From assembly GCA_008638375.1 (NCBI GenBank), contig CM018032.1:33358751-33422750 (forward strand): 64,000 bases of DNA, read 5' to 3'. The notes under the pieces were generated by a model. That model had not been told where the DNA came from and ran no database searches. It was given only the letters and a program-made list of their open reading frames with translations. This document shows, piece after piece, positions 10,691 through 23,005 of this stretch. The translations under genes and the position numbers were made by a program. This DNA comes from Nyssa sinensis. Lineage: Eukaryota > Streptophyta > Magnoliopsida > Cornales > Nyssaceae. The stretch's first letter is position 1; every line of letters begins with the position of its first letter.

Positions 10691-13600
10691 TGTCACGACC
10701 CGAAACCCACCCTCTACGGATCACCGGATTGCGACCGCCACCCTCAGGTCCGGGGACCCTTGGGCGAAGGCTCGCATAGGCAGCGGTATCGAATAGATGT
10801 GCAACATACGTTTTGCGGAAGCGTGAAAAACTTTTTCTTTTCTTTTCTCATTTTTGAATTACGCACATCCGTCCGATACTGCCGCTCCATACATAGCATA
10901 CATGGTTACACATTCAGAGTATAACTAAAACTTAAAACTTAATACATTAATACGATACATGTTCGGTTGCTCAGAGGGCTTAATACATATTCATACATTG
11001 TCTACTAATACAAATTGTACTACTAGAGTTCATAGGTTCCTCAAAAGAAACTACTTATACATATCTTCCCAAAAACAGCTAGACTCATCGCCATCGTCCC
11101 CGAGACCCTATCTGCTGTGAATCACCTGAAAGGGGGGGTCCGAACAAAGTCCGGGTAAGCTAATCTAAGCTTGTGAGCAATTCCAGTATTCGTCATGGGG
11201 TTTTCAATTAGCAGTGGTTTAGTACATAAGAGTTTGTAAAATAATCACCGCCAATTGTTCGTATACTTTGAATACAGAATATATGCATTCCTTAAAACAT
11301 GTAGCTTTGAAACATTTAAAGTATTCAAGCTAAACTCATATTTCGTCAAATAGAGTATATAACTCAAAACATATGTATTTCATAAAACAATTAGCTTTGA
11401 AACATTTAAAGTATTCAAGCTAAACTCGTACTCATGAACTTCAAAACATATAACATAACATGTATTTCTTAAATAGAGTATATAAAACTCAAAACATATG
11501 CACATTGAAAATGAGGGTAAAACCTGCTTCCATTTTCAAATCATTTGTCATCTTATTACTTCCATTAGTGGAATCCGTTTCGAACCGGACTCCCATCTTA
11601 CTTATAAATGGAGATATCTCATTTGCCTGGGGGATTAGATCCTGCTACCAGGCATTTCACATGATAGGTCCGTTGGGCTCCGTACAACCCTCCTCACTAC
11701 CTATGTGATGATGCACATGATAGGTCTGTTGAGTTCCATACAACCCACAACACTACCTATGTGCTTATTATTTATTTTGCATTTCAAATACATTTAACAT
11801 ATGAGTATGTCAAATAGATATTTTTCGTGAGTACTTTAAAACATAACATTCATAACTTCCTGATAAACATTCGTATACTTAAAATAAGCAAATTCAGGAT
11901 ATTTAACAATAATTTCATTTTAACTAGACATGCAGAAATATATTTGAAGGAAAAACTGTTGTGGGAAAAACCAATCACTGAGCATGTCACAATAGAGTTA
12001 TAAAACAGAACAATTGAAAACTGAATCACGTAAATGCTGAATTTGAAACTTCAAATACTTCATATCTTTGAACTTAAAACCTTTTCAAATCCATGGAGTT
12101 AAATCTCCAATTCAAACACAGGCTTACTCACCTTGGTCCTTTAGGGTTAGTGCTAATAATGCGCTTTCCCACTTTCCTTGTAGTTCCTAAGAACAATTCA
12201 TAAACATCTAATCAACTTCACATTCATTGTAATATCATCTCGATATTCCTTAACTTATGCTTAAATCGTATTAGATCCTAAAATGATTTCATAAATTCAT
12301 ATGTACTTAACGTAACTCGTATTCTTAACCTATGACACAATTTAATGTGTTAGAAATTGAATTTATTTCAATTTATACTCTTCTAGTAGCTCCATTAACT
12401 TTGAATTAAAGTTATTTATTTGACATGTTTACGTGTCGTGTCTTTCCGTATTTCATTTTTCGTACACGCCTTAGTATTTGTACTTTGGCATTACTCCTAT
12501 TTATAGTCATCTGACAGATGCTATTCATCAAATTTTATGTCTTTTTATTTTAGACATTTCTTTTGGTCGAATAGACTCTACCATTGAGTCCGGAGTATCG
12601 AAGAAAGTCGGTTTAGGCTTTCCTAACATTTAATTTGGACTGTTATATGTAAAAGGACAAAATGGTCATTTTATCATTTTTCGTGTCACATTTTTTCGTA
12701 CTTCGTTTCATAATTTGGACTTCATTATTGAGTCCGGGATGTCAAAGAAAGTCAATTTAGACCTTCCCTGCTTTTAATTTGACTTTTGAGGTACTAGGGG
12801 TAATTTGGTCATTTTACCCCCTTACGTGCCTTTATGTTCGGGACCTCATCTCGTGTCGTGGACCTCACCATTGGACTCAGAAGGTCCGAGATAGTAAGAT
12901 TACACTAATAACTTGTTAATTTTGGACAAGGGGTATTTTGGTCATTTACCCCTTTACGTGTTATTACCCCGTCTCATAAAACGGACCCTACCATTAGTCT
13001 CAAAATATCCAAAATAGTAAGGATACACTATTCATATGTTTAATTTGGACTTCATTTGCTCTATTTATGACCCAAGGGCAAAATAGTAATTTAACTTTAT
13101 TTATTTAAATAATTAAATTAATTATTTAATTATTTTTTAGGGGCTTTATCGCATAAATTTTCCCTCAGTTGGGCCTCAGTATAATTTTTCTGAAGCTCAG
13201 GGGTCAATCCGTAATAACCAAAAGTCTTGGTTTATTGATTTAAATTAAAACCAGAAAACCAAAGGGTTCAATTGAATCTTAAGTGAACCGGTCCGGTCTA
13301 GTCATAAACCAACCGGTTTAGTCGGTTTATTTACATTGGCTGACGTCATGATGACGTCAGCCCTAGCGTTCAATTTAATTTACCCACATTCAAAACGCCG
13401 TCGTCTTATTAATTCGGTGGCAAGCCTAGAGGCTGCCACCTGTCCGAGTTGACTCAGCCTCATTTAAAGGCCGAGTTGACCCGTCTTCTTCTTCCCCACG
13501 AGACCCGACTGAAAACCCTAATTACAGTTTTCCATTTCCTTCTATTTCGTGACTTTCTACTCAACCAATCTCTATTGTTTCTAACCTAATCCATTTCTGG

Positions 13601-14697
13601 AACATTGGTTAAGAGTTTGGCATTCATTTTAGACTTTAAAATCTCTTCATATGTTCTGTTTAGGACTGGATAATCCAAACTGTAAGTTGGTGGCAAATGC
13701 TCATTTCTGAGCTAAAACCCTTCGGGTTTGATCCTTTATGATCCATTTTTCATGTAGTTTTAGTTTCCATTCATGAATATTATTTTAACATCGAATTTAA
13801 AGCTTTGGGTTTCAAACCCGTAGCCTGTAACTCAATTTTTGGAGGGCATTTCGTGAGCTTTTTGATCGCGGGTATAAGTTTTCATGACCCTCGTGACTTC
13901 TTCTTGAAGTCCATATGAACCAAGGATAGTTTGGCTTCCATTGTTTCAGACCTGCTATAGCATGGTCTTCAATGGCGGATGCTTCTGGGTTTCATGTTTT
14001 TAGTCGTTTTCTTAGCCAATTTTCATGCTTGATACACGTCTAGACATATATTAAGCATCATATATACATAATAAACTCAAAACAGTTCCTATCATGCTCA
14101 AAATCTTAGAGAAAGAAATATTAAAACTTGAATATCTCTTACCTTTTTGCTACGGTTTTGATCCTTCTCACTCTCTGATTCTTCCTGTATTCTTCACAGT
14201 TTCCCTCCTTAGATTTCTTTCACGAGATACAAGCATGATTTGCATGCTTTTGGTTTGTCTTATAAAGGAAGAAAACCGACCTCTCTCTCTCCTCATTTTT
14301 CTCTCTCTCTCTTTCTGATTTCGTAGCCCTACATAGCCCTCACTTCTCATCAATTTTGTTCTTCCCAAGTTTTTGCTTTACATTAAATTGTTGATGATAT
14401 TTATACATATAATATATACATATATATATACACATATATACTTGACAACACACACACACACACTTTTCACATACTGTTCACACTTTTTCATATTTTTACT
14501 TTATTCATATACATACTTGCATACATACATGCTTTCATATACATTCATACATATTTCACTTTATACACATACATATAATATTTAATTAGTATACCATTTC
14601 TTATTCCTTAATTAATTAATTATTAAATTAATTAATTATTTTTGTAAATCTCGTAATACGTGTCATATGACCCGATATCCCGGGTCGGGATATTACA
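10691..14697. mobile_element. element A: 4.0-kb giant LTR-like element, TSD CAATA
   Basis: The element begins TGTCACGACCCGAAACCCAC and ends GGGATATTACA. It is flanked by perfect 5-bp direct repeats CAATA (10686-10690 and 14698-14702). TG...CA ends with a 5-bp duplication are the signature of LTR retrotransposon integration, but there is no gag or pol inside. A solo giant LTR or a non-autonomous derivative is inferred. Contents in order: a motif region near 11150, a roughly 110-bp direct repeat (about 11285-11440), repeated 'caaaatggtcattt' modules (about 12440-13080), a palindromic pair of TGACGTCA sites (13338-13362), then a TATA-like CTTATAAAGG near 14260 followed by a CT-rich tract. The last two favour plus-strand transcription with a short R-U5. 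It is related to elements B, C and D. Confidence 0.8.
13338..13362. promoter_or_regulatory. palindromic double TGACGTCA site in element A
   Basis: Two full TGACGTCA octamers (13341-13348 and 13352-13359) lie three bases apart within a perfect 25-bp palindrome (12-bp arms and a single central base). TGACGTCA is the core bound by plant bZIP proteins, and pairs of TGACG define as-1-type elements (established knowledge). Element B has the same pair at 33948-33966. Confidence 0.6.
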
Positions 14698-14702
14698 CAA
14701 TA

Positions 14703-16143
14703 GTAGGTCATAACCCTAGTTAGGGCATCACCCCATGTAAGGTTAAGATTCGAACCTAACCATGGGTCAACCTAACATAACCTAGGTTAATGAGACTATT
14801 GGTTAAGTGACCAATACATCATTAACCTAAAGTATGAGAAAATATTACATCAAATACTATAAATTATTGAATAAAATAATTTTGAAAAAATAAGGAAAAT
14901 TGTCAAATAAATACATAAAATACTATAAAAAAATAAAATAAAAACATATAAAATTATTTGTTGCATTATGTAATACATAATGAAGGAACACCGGCCAAAT
15001 GCACACAATTAAGTGTGTATATGTGAATATATATATATAGGAAAATAATAAAAATAGGAGAAAAAAAAGAAAAAAATTATTAAAAATTATTTTTATTCAT
15101 CATGTGCCTTGCACATGATGAGAGGGCTGGAAACACACATAAGTGTGTATTAGTGTGCATATACATGTATATATATAAATTGAAGCAAAAATTAGAAAAA
15201 AAAAAAAAAAGGGAAATGATTGCATGCCTGAAATCAGCCCCATGTGCAGCCTCCTGCAGCCTATAATAGCCTTTGCAACCTGCCATGGCTACTACACATG
15301 CACAACCATCCTAGCCTCAAACTTTGATTTGAGATTTCCTTAACCATGAAGCAAGGATTCACATATATATAAGCCTATATAGACCAAGCCTCGAATGCTA
15401 AAATTGTGAGGGAAAAAAAGAGAAAATTCGTGCCAAAGGGAGGACGAGAAGCTGCTAGACAGTGAATGAGAAGGAGAGAGAAATTCAAGGAGAACTTTCT
15501 TTTAACTCAAATAAGTTCAGAACGCATTCCTTTTAATCTCTTTAAGCCTCTATGTAGGTTTTAAGACATATTAGATCATCTATCCAAGCTTGTAGGCCCC
15601 AAAACCATAAGAACCAAGACAAACTGCCATTGATGGACCTTTAAAGTTGGTCTGAAATCGATGGAAATTAAATTAATTTTAGAAGCTTGCAACTTAAACT
15701 AGATGTCAAATGGATCACAAAACTGAGAAAATTAGGAAGAATAGCCCTAAGGCCAGTAAGAAACGACCACGAACAGTGATGGGTTCAAAATTGATCTTGT
15801 CCAAATCAGCAACAAAGCTTGAATTTTTTAACAATAAATGAAAGCCCATGTCTTAAGGATCACAACAGAACAAACCATACTTAATTTAGTGGAGAAACAA
15901 ACGTGAACGAGACAACTAACAATCACCATTATCGAAGCTCAACCGAGCTCTATAACTCATTTCAAGACTAAAATTGATGCCAAATTGTAGCTAAGATCAC
16001 TAGGAACTGAATGGAATTGAAAGTATGAAGAAATTGTGCCTAAAATTGCATGAAAATTTACCTAAAAATTCTAAGGTTTGGTAGGAATAGTAACATCCCT
16101 TTGCGGACGATGATGAACAATGTAGGTCAGGTCAAGCGAGTAG
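14703..16143. other. spacer or repeat DNA between elements A and D
   Basis: AT-rich DNA without a recognisable gene. It is probably the continuation of the LTR-like sequences that begin at 10133 and 10552, interrupted by element A. It contains A/T runs (about 14880-15080), small inverted words such as CATGTGCCTTGCACATG near 15100-15117, and short ORFs without protein features. Confidence 0.4.
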
Positions 16144-16934
16144 GGTCACATCTCGAAACCCACCCTATGCGGATTAGGGGATGCCAGTATACTTAACCAA
16201 AATTCATACAATTACATATCAAATCAAGCTTAAATATGGCAGCAGAAGCAATCACACATGTTACATTCATCAATCAAGTATCTAGATAGGCTAAAATTAT
16301 TATTTTTGAAACATTACATAACTTACATCAAGTTTGATTACTTCACAACATTGATCTTTACTAATTCCTGATCACATCTATTATGGGTCCCATACCCCAA
16401 GTTCACATCTGATCTCCATACTTACCCTAATTGTGAGTCTCATACCTCACGTTCACATTTGATATTTGACTTTACTATAGTTGTGCGTCCCATACCCCAC
16501 TTCTTATCAGAACTTCATACTTTCACTTCTTTACCTAAAATATCATGGGTAATATCCATGTGAGCTTTAGGAAAAGCTTGTGAGTAATTCTACCACCTCG
16601 TCATGGGTTCTTCAACTGATACCGTTTTGAGGCAGAAAGCATTTCATAATATAAATATGCTATCGACTGATTTCATTTTGATACAGAACATGAATACTTG
16701 AATCCTAAAGCATTTAAGCACATAACTTGAAATAGTAACTTAAAATAGAAGTATTTCAAGGTAATTCAAGTAAGACACTTTGTTTCTTAAACACATAGCA
16801 GAATTTTCCTTTGTGACACAAAACATGGACTTTTAGTTTTTCACATAAAACAAAATGAATAAATATTTTATTGGATGAAGAGTGTATCACACTTTACTTA
16901 TAATGCACGAGGATCATAAATTCTTTTCATTAAA

Positions 16935-18450
16935 CAAGAGGGTAAAACCCATTATCATATATCAAGAATGTAAAATTTTTTACTTATATAACATGAGAAT
17001 TGGAAATCCTTTTCATTAAACAGTAGGGCAAAACTCTTTATCATAAATCAAGAGTGTAAAACACTTTACCTATAAATCACAGGGATTGGAAATCATTTTT
17101 ATTAAACATGAGGGTAAAACTCTTTATCATAAATCAAGAATGCAAAACACTTTACTTATAAAACATGAGGATTAAAAATCATTTTCATTAAAACAGGAGG
17201 GTAAAACTCTTTATCATAAATCCGGAGTGTAAAACACTTTACTTTAAAGCATGAGAATTATAAATCTTTTTCATTAAACATGAGAGTAAAAACCTTCATC
17301 ATAAATCAGGAATGTAAGAAACTTTACTTATAAAGCATGAGGATTAGAAATCTTTTTCATTAAACATGAGAGTAAAACTCTTTTATCATAAATCAAGAAT
17401 GTAAAATACTTTACTTATAAAGCATGAGGAATAGAAATCATTCTCATTAAACAAAAAGGTAAATATCCCTTTATCATAAATCAGGAGTTTAAAAAACTTT
17501 ACTTTAAAGCTTGAGGATTAGAAATCATTTTCATTAAACACAAGAGTAAAGCCCTTTATTATAAATTAGGAATGTAAAAAATTTTACTTATAAATCATGA
17601 TAATTAGAAATCATTTTCATTAAACAGGAGGGTAAAACTCTTTATCATAAATCAAGAGTGTAAAACACTTTACCTATAAATCACGAGGATTGGAAATCAT
17701 TTTTATTAGACATGAGGGTAAAACTCTTTATCATAAATCAGGAGTGCAAAACACTTTACTTATAAAACATGAGGATTAAAAATCATTTTCATTAAAACAA
17801 GAGGGTAAAACTCTTTATCATAAATCAGGAGTGTAAAACACTTTATTTTAAAGCATGAGGATTATAAATCTTTTTCATTAAAAATGAGAGTAAAAACCTT
17901 TATCATAAATCAGGAATGTAAAAAACTTTACTTACGAAGCATGAGAATTAGAAATCTTTTTCATTAAACATGAGAGTAAAACCCTTTGATCATAAATCAG
18001 GAATGTAAAATACTTTACTTATAAAGCATGAGGAATAGAAATCATTCTCATTAAACAAGAAGGTAAATCCCTTTATCATAAATCAAGAGTTAAAAAACTT
18101 TACTTTAAAGCATGAGGATTAGAAATCATTTTCATTAAACACGAGAGTAAAGCCCTTTATCATAAATCAGAAATGTAAAAAATTTTACTTATAAATCATG
18201 AGGATTAAAAATCATTTTCATTAAACTAGAGGGTAAAACCCTTTTATCATAAATCAAGAGTGTAAAACACTTTGCTTAAAAATCACGAGGAGTGAAAATA
18301 TTTTTGATTAAACACGAGGGTAAAACTCTTTATCATAAATCAAGAGTGTAAAATATTTTACTTATAAAGCACGAGGATTAAAATTCCTTTTTTATTAAAC
18401 ACGAGGGTTAAACCCTTTATTATAAATCAGGAGGATAAAATTATCATTTT
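16935..18450. repeat. 86-bp tandem repeat with a 604-bp higher-order duplication
   Basis: About 17 imperfect copies of an 85-90-bp unit built on 'gagggtaaaactctttatc' and 'attttcattaaaca'. Diagnostic variants recur at exactly 604 bp: 'tttacctataaatcac' near 17065 and 17669, and 'agcatgaggaatagaaatc' at 17421 and 18025. A block of seven units has therefore been duplicated. AT-rich with no coding frame. Confidence 0.9.
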
Positions 18451-19773
18451 TTCATAAAAATGGGGGTTCAAAAACCTTTTTTCATTTCATAACTTTTCAT
18501 CTTCTCACTTTACACGAGAATCCGTATCGATCCAGACTCTAAGCTTAATAGGAGGTCAAGATAATTCATGACCTAAACATGAGATATCTCTAGCCATCTT
18601 ATGGGCATGACAAGAGAGAGTCCTGAAGGAGCCACTAAAGAAAAGCACTTGTGTACTAATTATCTTGTATTACCATTTCGCAAACAGGAAGCATTTTCAA
18701 ATAAATGCTTTTCAAGAGCATTGAACAGAGATAGGCATTTATGAAAAATATTTATTTTCAAAAGAAGACATTTATCGCAACTTTTCAAACAAAGGTAAGC
18801 ATGCTTGAGATAAGAATGATATAGATAACTAGGCATTTAAATAAGCACATTTTTTAATCCATGATAGTACTTTCAAAATAAAAGAGGAAACATGTTTAAA
18901 TCAAGAGTTATGTAAACAATTGGAATTGAATCCAAGTATTTCATAAAATGTGGAGTTAAATTCTCTACTTCAAAGTACAGGATTACTCACCTTGAGTCCT
19001 GAGTTCTTGTTTCATAATTCATTTCCCATATTGACTTTTTTATCGTGCATGTGTCATTCCTTCGTCTAGTGATCCTAGATAACATATTAAATTGAACTTA
19101 GTACCTGAGTTAACATATAATTCTATTAAAACATTCTTTCTTTAATGTTTTTAGCCTTAACCAGCTCCATGTTTTGGATTCAATGGCCCTTTAAACCCTA
19201 AGGTAAGTCCCATAACTTTCCTCAGGTCCCATTAATAACTTATTCTCACATTAAGAGGATTTTAATAATTTCACATTTTCATGTGTCCTATTTTTTGGCA
19301 TTTAATTCCATAGTTTGGACTCTACCGTTGAGTCTAGAATGTCGAAGAAAATAAATTTAAGCTTTTTCGAATCTTAATTTGCCTATCTATGGCTTATTTT
19401 AAGTCTAAGGGCATTTTTGTAATTTTATAATTTCATGCGCCCTATTTTTTGGTACTTAATTTGATAATATGGACCTCACTATTGAGTTCGGAATGTCGAA
19501 GAAAGTTAGAAAAGGCCCCCTCTAACATTTAATTGGCTTCAGGCGTCACTAAGGGCATAATAGTAATTATGACATTTCACGTGTTTAAATTTTTGAGACT
19601 TCGTTTCAAAAAATGGTTCCCATCATTGGGTCCAGAACATCGAAAAATATTAGGGTGGATACCCTTTTTATTTTATTTAGACATACGATGTGTTTAATTT
19701 AATTAATTTATATTATATATATATATATATATATACACATACATTATGTGAAATATATTCACAAATGACTAAA

Positions 19774-19837
19774 TGGCTTAGTGGTAGCTTACTTGACACT
19801 TAGGTTCTTGGGCTTTGCGTGGTTTAGGGTTTGAATC
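19774..19837 (+). other. tRNA-like module (A-box and B-box words) in element D
   Basis: TGGCTTAGTGGTAGC (19774-19788) resembles a pol III A box and GGTTTGAATC (19828-19837) a B box, about 40 bases apart. No cloverleaf can be drawn with confidence, so it is not called a tRNA. It may be the head of a tRNA-derived SINE captured in the element. Confidence 0.35.
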
Positions 19838-20878
19838 AGGGGGGTGCAGCCCTCTTTTTATTTTTTTGAATTTTTAGGAGCCAAACAACAGACTAGGATG
19901 ATAACTAGGGATAAGATATCTATGTTCCGCTTCAGTTTATTAAATTAAGGCCTTAACCCCACATCCAAACACCCTAATCTCACATTTTAAAAAAATTTCA
20001 CAACCTATCCAAACGACACCATATGAAGGATCCAAAATTTTCTTGGATCGAGCTACGACCCAAACCCAAAATCTACTCAAGTTCGGTATTGTTCATCATC
20101 TTCCCGAGGACGATGAATAGTGCCTCCAACCCTAAAACATTTCAAAGTTGATTCGTGGGTTTTCAGCAAAAGTTTTTCACTATTTTCTATTCCAAACGAC
20201 TTCTGGAAGGTCGATGATCATTTTGGCATTCATTTGGAGGATTTTAACGAGCTTAAAGGCTCTGTTGAAGTCTGATAATGGTGGCAGCTCTTTATTTAAT
20301 TTGGGCTCATTCCTCTATCAAAATTGATGGGGTTTGGCATGTTGTGACCCTCTCATCATGAGGTTTCACAATTCGTTCATCAAAGTGAGCTTAGGGTTCA
20401 ATTTGAGGGATTTAAAATCAAACTTGCGACCTATAAATTAGGTTTTTTCTCTTATCTTTAGTCCGTTTAAGGTGATTTTTATAGATTTGAAGTCCTTGTA
20501 GTCTCTAGTTTAATCCCTAAGTGGTGAAAACCATTTTAGTCTTCATTGGTTCAGACCCACCTTCGAGGTCTAACAATGGCAGCCTGGTTAAATTTTCATG
20601 TTTTAAAGGTCTTTCAGACCTTGTTCAAGCTTCTGAGCTACTGTAAATTAACAATAAAGCTTACATATGCATTCTAAGTTGGTCTAAACTAAAGCTAATA
20701 CAAAAATTTCTAAAGAGAAGCTCTCTTATTTACTTTCTCTATCTTCGGTTTCTACCTCTCTTTTTACGAGCTTTTCTTCTCCTCTCTTCTTGGTCCAAAG
20801 CCCAACTGCTCTTCCCTTTCTGGCCATCTATGCTAGTTCACGCATAAGAGGACCAGTTTGGTTCTCTCTACTTTCTTT

Positions 20879-20919
<41 letters not shown>

Positions 20920-21139
20920 TTTCTCTCTCTATATCTCGATTGACAGAGCACTCCACATGCAACACACAACTTGATATAGATATATGAGGCAGGGTTTTGC
21001 ATGTATTCTGATTGGATAAGAGTTTGGTGCCCTAGGTTGGTGACACCTCACTTCTTTATGAAAATTTTCCTACACACCATGTCATATACATTTCATGTGG
21101 CGGACATAGCATAAAAGTGCTAGTAGCCTAGTGGTTTAT

Positions 21140-22390
21140 TCTTTAGGGGAAAGATCTTTACCTACCACAATGGCGAGCTTAAGGACACTATCTACATGAA
21201 ACAACCAGAGGGTTTTGTTATGAAAGGTAAAGAAGATCATGTTTGCAGGTTGAAAAGTCATTGTATGGCTTAAAGTACTCTCCAAAGCAGTGGTACAAAT
21301 GGTTTGACACTTTATGGTGGGCAGTGGTTACTCGAGGAGTAATTTTGACAGTTGCATGTATAACAGACAAGTTTCATATGGTTCTTTTTTTTACTTATTA
21401 CTTTGTGTATGTGACATGCTTATAGTTTCCAAAAGTATGTTGGAGATTGACAGTTTGAAGTCCCAACTGAGTAATAAGTTTGAGATAAAAGATTTGGGTG
21501 TTGCAAAGAAGATTTTGGGTATGTAGATTCACAGGGACAAGAAACATAGAAAGTTGTACTAGTCTCACCAGAAGTACATTGAGAATATGCTTGAGCATTT
21601 TACTATGCAAAGTTCCAAATCAGTGAGTACTTCACTTGCCTCTCATTTTTGGCTTTCTATAGAGTTGTCTCCGCAGAGTGAAGAAAATGAACAGTATATG
21701 TTGAGTTTCCTTATTCTAATGCAGTTGGTAGCATTATGTATGCTATGATTTGCACACGTCTAGATATTTCACAAGCAGTTAGTATTGTTAGTCAATATAT
21801 GGCCAATCCTAGCAAGGCTCATTGGTAGGCAGTAAAATGGATACTTCGGTATTTGAGAGGGACTTCAGATATTAGCTTAATGTTTGATAAAGCTTGTACC
21901 TTTGGTTCTCCCGTTGTTGGTTATATTGATTCAGATTATGCTGGTAATCTAGATAAGAGGAGATTTCTGACAGGTTATATCTTCACACTTGCTAATTGTG
22001 TGATTAGCTAGAAAGTTACTCTACAGTTTACAACTACTTTGTCAACAATAGAAACAGAGTACATGGCGGTAGCAAAAGCAGTGAATGAGGGAATTTGGTT
22101 GAGAGGTTTGGTTAGTGATTTGGGCTTACAGTGGATGTTACTATTGTGTTTTGAGATAGCCCGACTGTGATACATTTGACCAAAAATCAAATGTATTATA
22201 AGATGACCAAACACATAGACGTCAGATATCATTTTCTTCGAGATGTTATGTCTCAAGGTGACATTACAATCAAGAAGATTGCCACATCAGATAATATAGT
22301 AGATATGATGACTAAGCCCATTCCACTACTCAAGTTCAAACACTCTTTGGACTTGATTGGTATTCACACCATTTTATTTGATTCTTAGGG
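21140..22390 (+). pseudogene. Ty1/copia pol remnant (RT and RNase H), heavily decayed
   Basis: Fragments in shifting frames match copia RT and RNase H: KDTIYMKQPEGFV, then KSLYGLKYSPKQW (21252-21295), the RT active-site region, FEIKDLGVAKKILGM (21475-21526), then ILRYLRGTSD and the RNase H segment DSDYAG...ETEYMA. The catalytic YVDD is damaged (V-C-D-M-L at about 21405-21420), there is a stop after ILGM, and frameshifts are frequent. The 5' part (gag, protease, integrase) is missing, probably lost at the border with element D. It is followed directly by a purine-rich tract and a presumed 3' LTR. Confidence 0.85.
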
Positions 22391-22439
22391 ATTTTGTGAA
22401 GAAAACAACTAAGAAGTTTTTTTTCTCATGGCTTGAGGG

Positions 22440-23005
22440 AATACAAGCCACGGTGGAGATTTTTTATTTGTGTCTTGCATTCTTAAACTGACTTGTACCC
22501 AAACCGTTTCTGTCACTTTTGGAGGTCTATTGATCGGCGACCTAGAAAACATTCTTCTATTGACCAATCGCTATAAGAAGCTTTAAAGGATTTGGAAAAA
22601 GTTAGAAAATGACCCATCAACACTCAGAGGGTGCAATCGACACTCAAGAAGTGCCAATTGGCACTCGAGTGACAGCAACCCCCCTCTTTGTGTGTCGATC
22701 GGCACTCGGGGCCCAGTTTTGTGATTTTCACCTTTTTTCATATCTTAGGGTTTGGGAACATTATATAATGTATTATTGTGAGAGAAGAAAATGGTGAGAG
22801 CAGCAGAAAGTGTTATTAGACATTCTTGAGCAAGTTTTAACACCCCGTTTTGTATTCTTCATTTTTTGATAGTGGATCTTTTGCTATGTTTTGCCCGTGG
22901 ACATAGGCTATTTGCCGAACCATGTAATATTTGATGTTCTCTTATTCATACTGTATTTGTTTCTTTTTACTTTGTTATTTTGTTTCTCGCTTCTGTTGCA
23001 CAACA
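22440..23005 (+). repeat. presumed 3' LTR of the decayed copia element
   Basis: After a polypurine-like stretch (ACGGTGGAGATT, about 22451-22462) comes a copia-LTR-like sequence with GTGGACATAGGC (about 22898-22909) near its end and a terminus ...TGTTGCACAACA at 23005. The start lacks a clean TG, so the left limit is approximate. Confidence 0.5.

Larger units (their letters stand above)
16144..21000. mobile_element. element D: relative of A/B/C with 86-bp satellite, right end unresolved
   Basis: It starts GGTCACATCTCGAAACCCAC, matching the start of elements A-C except that the first T is G. It shares their internal order: the 'gtgagctt...gtgagtaatt' motif near 16560-16595, then a tandem array (16935-18450), 'ttactcacctt' near 18980, the repeated 'gtcgaagaaa' modules (about 19280-19690) and a CT-rich tract (20877-20930). 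No reliable right terminus or target duplication was found. The sequence gives way to a decayed copia element by about 21140. The right boundary given is approximate. Confidence 0.6.

Noticed and set aside
10133..15301. Element from TGTGACACCCC (10133) to ...CTACTACA (15296) with CATGC on both sides
   Set aside because: The 5-bp match is there, but CATGC is frequent in this area and the end does not resemble a partner for this start. The chance of a random match over this length is considerable.
16935..18450. Regular repeats reminiscent of a CRISPR array
   Set aside because: The units are contiguous and imperfect with no unique spacers, and the context is plant nuclear DNA. It is a tandem satellite. 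The same applies to 25985-26930.
19774..19837. A tRNA gene
   Set aside because: Only A-box- and B-box-like words are present. Acceptor and anticodon stems do not pair convincingly.
16139..21130. Target duplication AGTAG for element D ending near 21120
   Set aside because: The second AGTAG is preceded by GTGCT, not by a CA end. GGTGACA near 21047 is followed by CCTCA, which does not match the left flank either.
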